Shown: one piece after another, positions 5,975-11,167 of the stretch
Layout of the letters: every line of letters starts with the position of its first letter
How positions within the stretch are numbered: position 1 is the first letter of the stretch
Origin: an uncultured bacterium
Lineage (GTDB): Bacteria > Cyanobacteriota > Vampirovibrionia > Gastranaerophilales > Gastranaerophilaceae
Reading direction: 5' to 3'
Length of the DNA: 12,465 bases
NCBI GenBank assembly: GCA_902772945.1
Contig: CACYCU010000027.1
Location: 1 to 12,465 of the forward strand
Position numbers and translations under genes: made by a program
Notes under the pieces: generated by a model
What the model was told of the DNA's origin: nothing
The model's database searches: none
The model's input: only the letters and a program-made list of their open reading frames with translations

Positions 5975-8239
5975 ATGAACAATGTAAACAGTGATGGGAA
6001 AATTGTAAGCATTAAAACAGAATCGAATAGTGATTCTCGTGTAACAAAACCGGCATCTATGGGTAATGTTAATCCAATGCAAAAAGTAGTAAGCATTTCA
6101 CAAAAAGTCGGTTTAAGCAACATTAAGATAGTTAAAAAAGACGGTACACTTGAAGAATATAATGTCCAAAAAGTAGTTAGTGCCGTTCAAAAATCTGCTG
6201 CAAGAATGTTAGTAAAACTTTCTGATGAAGAAATTGAAAACATTTGCGCTAATGTAAACAACAGCGTACTTGCTGAACACCAATCCCAAATTGATATTTC
6301 CCAAATGCACTGTATTGTTGAAAATGCCCTTGAAGATGTAAACCCTAAAGTTGCAAAAAGTTACAGAAACTACAGAGATTATAAAATTGATTTCGTAAAA
6401 ATGCTTGATAAAGTTTATCAGGAATCTCAAAGAATTATGTATATAGGCGACAAAGAAAATTCAAATGCTGATTCTGCGCTTGTATCAACAAAAAGATCTT
6501 TGATATTCAATCAATTGAATAAAGAATTGTACAAAAAATTCTTCTTGACGGTTGACGAACTTCAAGCAATCAGAGATGGTTATATTTACATTCATGATAT
6601 GTCAGCAAGACGTGATACAATGAATTGCTGCTTGTTTGACGTAGCATCCGTTTTAAAAGGCGGATTTGAAATGGGTAATCTTTGGTATAATGAGCCGAAA
6701 TCGTTAGATGTAGCTTTTGATGTAATCGGAGATATTGTTATGGCTGCAGCAAGCCAGCAATATGGCGGATTTACTGTTGCAGAAGTTGACAAAATTCTTG
6801 CACCATATGCTCAAAAAACATATGAAAGACAGTATGACAAATATATTGAGCTTGGACTAAGTGAAGAACAAGCTGCAAAAGCTGCTAAAGGTGATGTTAA
6901 AAAAGATTTTGAACAAGGTTTCCAAGGTTGGGAATACAAATTTAATACAGTTGCATCATCTCGTGGTGATTATCCGTTTATAACAGTAACAGCAGGCCTG
7001 GGAACTGAAGAATATGAAAAAATGGCAACAATTACAATGCTTGAAATTCGTATGCACGGTCAAGGTAAAAAAGGTAATAAAAAACCTGTATTGTTCCCTA
7101 AAATAGTTTTCTTGTACGATGAAAACATTCATGGTGAAGGAAAAGTTAATTATGATGTATTTGAAGCCGGTATTGAATGTTCTAAAAAAGCTATGTATCC
7201 CGACTGGTTGTCATTATCAGGCGAAGGATATGTTGCATCAATGTACAAAAAATATGGCAGAGTTGTTTCGCCAATGGGCTGCAGAGCATTTTTATCTCCT
7301 TGGTATGAAAGAGGCGGTATGAAACCTGCTGATGAAGATGACAAACCAATTTTTGTCGGACGTTTCAATATTGGTGCAATAAGCTTGCACTTGCCAATGA
7401 TTTATGCAAAGGCAAAGAAAGAAAGCAAAGATTTTTATGAAGTACTTGATTATTATATGGAATTAATCAGAGGTTTGCACAAACGTACATATGATTATTT
7501 GGGTGAAATGAAAGCTTCTGTAAATCCGCTTGCTTATTGTGAAGGCGGTTTCTTGGGCGGCCATTTGGGATTTCATGACAAAATTAAACCTTTGTTGAAA
7601 CATGCTACAGCATCATTTGGTATTACAGCATTAAATGAATTGCAGGAAATTCATAACGGAAAATCTCTTGTTGAAGACGGACAGTTTGCTATAGAAGTTA
7701 TGGAATATATTAATAAGAAAGTAGCTCAGTTTAAAGAAGAAGACGGAAACTTGTATGCTTTATATGGAACACCTGCTGAAAATCTTTGCGGATTGCAGGT
7801 TCAACAATTCCGTAAAAAATATGGTGTTGTAGATAAAGTTTCTGACAAACCATACGTATCAAACAGTTTTCACTGCCATGTTTCAGAAAAAATTACACCA
7901 ATTGAAAAACAAGATTGTGAAAAACGTTTCTGGGATTTAATGAACGGCGGAAAAATTCAATATGTAAAATATCCGTTGGATTATAATACAGATGCTGTTA
8001 AAACACTTGTTTTGAGAGCAATGGATATGGGATTTTACGAAGGCGTAAATCTTTCACTTTCATATTGTGATGATTGCGGTCATGAAGAATTGAACATGGA
8101 TGTTTGCCCAAAATGCGGCAGCAGAAACTTAACTAAGATTGACAGAATGAACGGATATCTTTCATACTCAAGAGTTAAGGGTGATTCAAGACTTGCTGAT
8201 CACAAGATGGAAGAGATTAAAGACAGAGTCAGTATGTAA
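5975..8239 (+). CDS. nrdD: Anaerobic (class III) ribonucleoside-triphosphate reductase
   Basis: A 754-residue glycyl-radical enzyme that reduces ribonucleoside triphosphates to deoxy forms without oxygen. An ATP-cone regulatory domain occupies about residues 49-140 (IKIVKKDGTLEEYNVQK). The catalytic barrel carries MNCCLFDV (C218, C219), QQYGGFTV (about 261-268) and PMGCR (C436, the likely thiyl-radical cysteine). Near the C-terminus a zinc site of two CxxC pairs (C698/C701, C711/C714) precedes the glycyl-radical motif RMNGYLS with G727. All expected functional residues are present. Residues 1-48 are a polar Ser/Asn/Lys-rich extension ahead of the ATP-cone; the strong AAAAGGAGA at the right distance supports this start. 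The gene is followed by its activase nrdG after a 98-base gap holding a large hairpin, and preceded by a structured leader. It requires NrdG for radical installation. Confidence 0.97.
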   Translation: MNNVNSDGKIVSIKTESNSDSRVTKPASMGNVNPMQKVVSISQKVGLSNIKIVKKDGTLEEYNVQKVVSAVQKSAARMLVKLSDEEIENICANVNNSVLAEHQSQIDISQMHCIVENALEDVNPKVAKSYRNYRDYKIDFVKMLDKVYQESQRIMYIGDKENSNADSALVSTKRSLIFNQLNKELYKKFFLTVDELQAIRDGYIYIHDMSARRDTMNCCLFDVASVLKGGFEMGNLWYNEPKSLDVAFDVIGDIVMAAASQQYGGFTVAEVDKILAPYAQKTYERQYDKYIELGLSEEQAAKAAKGDVKKDFEQGFQGWEYKFNTVASSRGDYPFITVTAGLGTEEYEKMATITMLEIRMHGQGKKGNKKPVLFPKIVFLYDENIHGEGKVNYDVFEAGIECSKKAMYPDWLSLSGEGYVASMYKKYGRVVSPMGCRAFLSPWYERGGMKPADEDDKPIFVGRFNIGAISLHLPMIYAKAKKESKDFYEVLDYYMELIRGLHKRTYDYLGEMKASVNPLAYCEGGFLGGHLGFHDKIKPLLKHATASFGITALNELQEIHNGKSLVEDGQFAIEVMEYINKKVAQFKEEDGNLYALYGTPAENLCGLQVQQFRKKYGVVDKVSDKPYVSNSFHCHVSEKITPIEKQDCEKRFWDLMNGGKIQYVKYPLDYNTDAVKTLVLRAMDMGFYEGVNLSLSYCDDCGHEELNMDVCPKCGSRNLTKIDRMNGYLSYSRVKGDSRLADHKMEEIKDRVSM

Positions 8240-8244
8240 CTGAC

Positions 8245-8314
8245 AGTTGAATAGTTTAAAGGTTGAATGGTTGAAAAGTTTTTAAAATAGCCTTTCAACC
8301 GTTCGACTTTTAAA
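8245..8314 (+). repeat. 22-bp imperfect hairpin with tandem repeats between nrdD and nrdG
   Basis: Arms 8255-8276 and 8293-8314 are complementary over 22 uninterrupted pairs (19 Watson-Crick, 3 G-U) around a 16-base loop. The 5' side also contains a tandem near-repeat: AGTTGAATAGTTTAAAGG (8245-8262) then GGTTGAATGGTTGAAAAG (8261-8278). It has no U-tract, so it is more likely an mRNA-processing or stability element, or a REP-like palindromic repeat, than a terminator. The nrdG ribosome-binding site lies just beyond it. Confidence 0.8.
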
Positions 8315-8337
8315 TATTTAATATATAGAGGAGTATT

Positions 8338-8823
8338 ATGAATTATCACAATATAACCAAAGAGGATATGTTAAACGGAGAAGGGTTGCGTGTAGTTTTG
8401 TGGGTTGCCGGGTGCAATCACCATTGCAAAAATTGCCAAAATCCTGAAACTTGGGATGAAAATGGCGGAATTCCTTTTGATAAAGAAGCTGAGGATGAAC
8501 TTTTTGAAGCCTTGAATAAACCATATATATCAGGCATAACATTTAGTGGCGGTGATCCTTTATTTCCGAATAACAGAAGTGAAGTATTCAGACTTATTAA
8601 AAAACATAAGGAATTGTTTCCAAATAAAAATATTTGGCTTTATACAGGATATACTTGGGAGCAAATCAGGAATTTAGAAGGCATAGAAGATATTGATGTC
8701 ATTGCCGAAGGTGAATTTATAGAAGAGTTGAAAGATAACAATATTCATTGGGTTGGCAGTTCAAACCAAAGAGTGATAAACGTAAAAGAGTCCTTGAAAG
8801 GCGAAGTTGTCCTTACTGATTAA
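8338..8823 (+). CDS. nrdG: Anaerobic ribonucleotide reductase-activating protein (radical SAM)
   Basis: A 161-residue radical SAM activase, close to the usual ~155 residues of NrdG. It cleaves S-adenosylmethionine with a [4Fe-4S] cluster to generate the glycyl radical on NrdD. The cluster motif is C26-x3-C30-x2-C33 (GCNHHCKNCQNPETWD), preceded by the NrdG-type NGEGLRVVLWVAGC. The SAM-binding SGGDPLF lies at about 70-76, and IWLYTGYTWEQI follows at about 100. The start has a good AGAGGAG four bases from the ATG. Co-directional with nrdD and presumably on the same transcript, though the large hairpin between them could lower or uncouple its expression. Its TAA (8821-8823) overlaps the stop of the convergent sstT by four bases, with no terminator in between. 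Confidence 0.96.
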   Translation: MNYHNITKEDMLNGEGLRVVLWVAGCNHHCKNCQNPETWDENGGIPFDKEAEDELFEALNKPYISGITFSGGDPLFPNNRSEVFRLIKKHKELFPNKNIWLYTGYTWEQIRNLEGIEDIDVIAEGEFIEELKDNNIHWVGSSNQRVINVKESLKGEVVLTD

Positions 8824-10064
8824 TAATTTATTTCAGGTAATTTTTTGCCTTGTTTTTTCCATTGGAAAAATTCTGCAGTTGCTGTGAATATTGCATCACT
8901 TGAGGAATTTAGAGAAGTTTCAAGGCTATCTTGAATTACTCCGATTATAAATCCAACACCAACAACTTGTATTGCTATGTCATTAGAAATTCCAAATAGT
9001 GAACAAGCCATTGGAATTAAAAGTAATGAACCTCCCGCAACTCCAGATGCTCCACAGGCTGCAAATGTTGCAAGTATACTTAAGATTAGTGCTGTTATGA
9101 TATTTACCGGAATTCCCAATGTATGCACAGCTGCTAACGTCATAACGGATATTGTCACAGCGGCACCGTTCATATTAATTGTTGCACCCAATGGAATTGA
9201 TACTGAATAAAGGTCTTTATCAAGTCCCAATTTTTCGCATAGTGTCATATTCATAGGAATGTTTGCGGCTGAGCTTCTTGTAAAAAAGGCTGTGATACCG
9301 CTCTCTTTAAAACATTTAAAAATCAACGGATATGGATTTATTCTCAATGCTGTATATACAATCAAAGGGTTCATGACAAAATAAACAAATATCATGCATC
9401 CTGCCAAAAGTAAAATCATTTTGCCATATAATGTAAAAATTTCTATTCCGTTTGATGAAACAGCACTGAACACAAGCCCCATAATTCCAAACGGAGCAAG
9501 ATTGATTATTATACGTACAACTTGCGAAACACATTGTGCAAATTCTGAAAGCATATTTTTGGTAATGTCAGAAGCTGTAGTTTTGAGAGCAATTCCCGAA
9601 ATTATTGCCCAAAAAAGTATTCCTAAATAATTTCCCTCCGTTAAAGAAGATAAAGGGTTAACAACGATTTTTATAAGTAAATTGTGTATAACTTCTCCCA
9701 TTCCTGCGGGAATAGCTTGTTGCGCAGTTTGTTCTGCATTAAGTATTAAATCTTGGGGAAAAATGAAACTTGCCAAAACTGCTGATGCTGCAGCCAAAAA
9801 TGTTGAAAGTAAATAAAAAAATATGACTGTTTTAAATCGTCCGTCCGGTTTTTGTGTGGATTGCGTAAGTGAACTTATTACCAATATAAAAACCAAAATT
9901 GGTGCAATAGCCTTTAGCGCTCCAACAAACAAATCGCCGAGAATACCAATGCATTTGAAATTCGGAACAAAAAAAGCAAAAAGAACCCCTAACACAATAC
10001 CGATAGAAATTCTTACTACTAAATTTGTGTTATTATAATTTTTTATAAAGCATCTTAAGTCCAT
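8820..10064 (-). CDS. sstT: Serine/threonine:Na+ symporter SstT (DAACS family)
   Basis: A 414-residue dicarboxylate/amino acid:cation symporter, the same length as E. coli SstT, which imports serine and threonine with sodium. Family motifs are the re-entrant hairpin 1 sequence TRSSAANIPMNM (262-273), the cation-site NMNG (297-300) in LGATINMNGAAVTI, hairpin 2 CGASGVAGGSLLLIPMACSLFGI (337-359), and the final helix IQDSLETSLNSSSD with D379 and N386. The TRSSAANIP signature separates SstT from glutamate transporters such as GltP. Multiple membrane helices fill the rest. The ATG has no Shine-Dalgarno sequence; a TATAAT ends seven bases upstream, so a leaderless transcript is likely. It runs tail-to-tail into nrdG with a 4-bp overlap and no hairpin terminator, so read-through antisense to either gene is possible. 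Confidence 0.93.
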   Translation of the reverse strand: MDLRCFIKNYNNTNLVVRISIGIVLGVLFAFFVPNFKCIGILGDLFVGALKAIAPILVFILVISSLTQSTQKPDGRFKTVIFFYLLSTFLAAASAVLASFIFPQDLILNAEQTAQQAIPAGMGEVIHNLLIKIVVNPLSSLTEGNYLGILFWAIISGIALKTTASDITKNMLSEFAQCVSQVVRIIINLAPFGIMGLVFSAVSSNGIEIFTLYGKMILLLAGCMIFVYFVMNPLIVYTALRINPYPLIFKCFKESGITAFFTRSSAANIPMNMTLCEKLGLDKDLYSVSIPLGATINMNGAAVTISVMTLAAVHTLGIPVNIITALILSILATFAACGASGVAGGSLLLIPMACSLFGISNDIAIQVVGVGFIIGVIQDSLETSLNSSSDAIFTATAEFFQWKKQGKKLPEINY

Positions 10065-10069
10065 AAAAT

Positions 10070-10111
10070 TAATTATAAATAATTTTATTTTTCAAGGCAA
10101 ATTTATAATTA
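10070..10111. repeat. 11-bp inverted repeat at the sstT promoter and upstream gene end
   Basis: TAATTATAAAT (10070-10080) and ATTTATAATTA (10101-10111) are exact inverse complements, 20 bases apart. The left arm contains the sstT -10 hexamer and the right arm overlaps the stop codon of the 148-residue gene. It could be an operator for sstT or a weak all-A/T terminator for the gene upstream. In DNA this AT-rich, chance is a real alternative. Confidence 0.45.
10072..10077 (-). promoter_or_regulatory. -10 element of sstT, leaderless geometry
   Basis: The minus strand reads TATAAT, seven bases before the sstT ATG, with no Shine-Dalgarno sequence in between. No TG extension and no convincing -35 are visible. 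The +1 is expected at or one base before the A of the start codon. Confidence 0.45.
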
Positions 10112-10555
10112 TTTTAAAGGCATTAAATTCCTTATATCAAAATGTTCAAAGAAATTTGAAGGAGCTTGGAATATAATTTTTGAACCGTCAGGTTTTACTT
10201 GCATTATTTCTGCATTTTCTCCCGGAGCTAAAACAAATGCATCAAAATGTCCGTCTTGGGTTCTATGGAATTGTATAGCACCTACAGGAACATCATTTTG
10301 GTCATATACGACTCTTTGAATATCTCTGCCGTAAAAAACATTTTCTTTTGCACCGGTTTGTAGGTTTACATATCTTCTTAAATATCCATCTAACCACATT
10401 CCGGATCTGCTTTTAACATTTTCATCATTTTTAGTCACGCGGGTAAAACCTTCACGTGCGCTTACCATTTTACGTAATGTATCATAACTTGCTTCTAATT
10501 TTCTTCCGGCAAGTTTTTGTGCATCTTGAGCTAAATCTATACCTACTGTACGCAT
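10109..10555 (-). CDS. Unrecognised 148-residue soluble protein
   Basis: I do not recognise this protein. The chosen start (MRTVGIDLAQD) has AAAGGA about ten bases upstream. An in-frame ATG 26 codons earlier (10633) has no ribosome-binding site and would add a hydrophobic stretch that looks like translated AT-rich leader. From the chosen start there is no signal peptide or membrane segment. Residues 1-50 look helical and charged (QKLAGRKLEASYDTLRKM). Residues about 60-148 look beta-rich, with aromatic and Gly turns (GMWLDGYLRRYVN, YGRDIQRVVYDQNDVPVGAIQFHRTQDGHFDAFVLAP split over several strands). The composition matches the neighbouring genes, so there is no sign of recent transfer. It ends at Leu-Met-Pro-Leu-Lys, 44 bases upstream of the sstT start on the same strand; the two might share a transcript, but sstT has its own -10 element. 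Confidence 0.75.
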   Translation of the reverse strand: MRTVGIDLAQDAQKLAGRKLEASYDTLRKMVSAREGFTRVTKNDENVKSRSGMWLDGYLRRYVNLQTGAKENVFYGRDIQRVVYDQNDVPVGAIQFHRTQDGHFDAFVLAPGENAEIMQVKPDGSKIIFQAPSNFFEHFDIRNLMPLK

Positions 10556-10948
10556 AATATCTATTCCTTTCTTAATGCTTATAAAAAACATATAAAAGTT
10601 AAAATTTAACCAATTTAATAGCATTATTAACAAAAATTTACAAACTTAAAGAAGAAGGGTTCATGCTGCAACATAACAGTCGGTTTAAGAAGAAATAACA
10701 GAGTATTTGACAATTTTTTGTGCAGAAATTTGCACCCTACATAGTTTGACAAAAAGAATTATTAAAAAAACAATAAAATATTAGTAATATACCGTTAAAT
10801 ATTTCATCATCAATAATTACTTTATAACTACCATATCTATTTATTAATATATAATTTATTATTGTCAAAACGGACAAAAACACTTTGCCTTGAGGTTCTC
10901 ATTCCAAATAATTTTAGTCCGATTATTTTATATAATCTGGCTAAAATC
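10556..10948. other. Gene-poor AT-rich region between the 148-residue gene and tRNA-Ser
   Basis: No supported protein gene in about 390 bases. It holds an interrupted palindrome GTTAAA-A-TTTAAC (10598-10610) in the leader of the minus-strand gene, a small hairpin GTGCA/TGCAC (10720-10735), two TTTGACA words on the plus strand (10706-10712 and 10745-10751) and a TTGACA on the minus strand (10863-10868). None has a good -10 at the correct distance (best matches 4 of 6). A larger hairpin adjoins the tRNA 3' end. Confidence 0.5.
10911..10947 (-). other. Hairpin immediately downstream of tRNA-Ser
   Basis: Reading the minus strand, ATTTTAG (10947-10941) pairs with CTAAAAT (10917-10911), and GATTAT pairs with ATAATC inside it. 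The total stem is about 16 positions with two mismatches and a five-base A/T loop. It starts two bases after the tRNA discriminator. There is no good U-tract (TATTTGG follows), so it is either a weak terminator or a 3' trailer structure used in tRNA end processing. Confidence 0.45.
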
Positions 10949-11035
10949 CGGAGAAGAAGGGATTCGAACCCTTGGCGGAGTTTCCCCCGCAACGACTTTC
11001 GAGATCGTCACCTTAAACCGCTCGGACACTTCTCC
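10949..11035 (-). tRNA. tRNA-Ser, anticodon CGA
   Basis: An 87-base class II tRNA. Acceptor arms GGAGAAG (11035-11029) and CTTCTCC (10956-10950) pair fully, with discriminator G at 10949 and no encoded CCA. The D-arm contains CCGAGCGGTTTAAGG. The anticodon stem is ACGAT/GTCGT around the loop CTCGAAA, giving anticodon CGA (plus-strand 10999-11001), which reads UCG serine codons. The long variable arm (GCGGGGGAAACTCCGC) is typical of serine tRNA. The T-arm is AAGGG-TTCGAAT-CCCTT. An extended -10 ends six bases before the mature 5' end. Confidence 0.96.
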
Positions 11036-11041
11036 AAACCA

Positions 11042-11050
11042 ATTATAACA
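11042..11050 (-). promoter_or_regulatory. Extended -10 promoter of tRNA-Ser
   Basis: The minus strand reads TGT-TATAAT, ending six bases before the first base of the mature tRNA. The predicted transcription start is therefore at or next to G1 of the tRNA. No -35 hexamer is recognisable. Confidence 0.65.
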
Positions 11051-11065
11051 CAAAATTTTTCTAAA

Positions 11066-11148
11066 ATAGTTGAGCGGTTAACTATATTAAATTTTATTAA
11101 TTTTATTTAAAAACTTATTGAAAAAATAATAGTTGAGTGGTAAACTAT
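11066..11148 (+). repeat. Two near-identical 20-bp palindromes ahead of the DUF2339-type gene
   Basis: ATAGTTGAGCGGTTAACTAT (11066-11085) and ATAGTTGAGTGGTAAACTAT (11129-11148) differ at two positions. Each has inverted ends ATAGTT/AACTAT around an 8-base centre. Their starts are 63 bp apart, six turns of B-DNA, so both face the same side. The second ends just before the Shine-Dalgarno sequence of the downstream gene. They could be operators or small RNA hairpins. Confidence 0.65.
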
Positions 11149-11167
11149 TTGTATAGGAGATTTTTTT

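Noticed and set aside
5872..6123. Minus-strand frame over the nrdD leader and start
   Set aside because: It covers the structured leader and the well-supported nrdD N-terminus in the opposite direction, has no ribosome-binding site and no recognisable domain.
10649..10662. AGAAGAAGGG-TTC resembles the 3' end of tRNA-Ser 300 bp away, like an attachment-site remnant
   Set aside because: The identity is only about ten purine-rich bases, and there is no integrase, no other element gene and no composition shift between the two sites.
10663..10698. Eleven-codon frame starting ATGCTGCAACAT after AAGGG
   Set aside because: Spacing from the purine run to the ATG is too short and the peptide (MLQHNSRFKKK) has no recognisable function. 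Likely chance.
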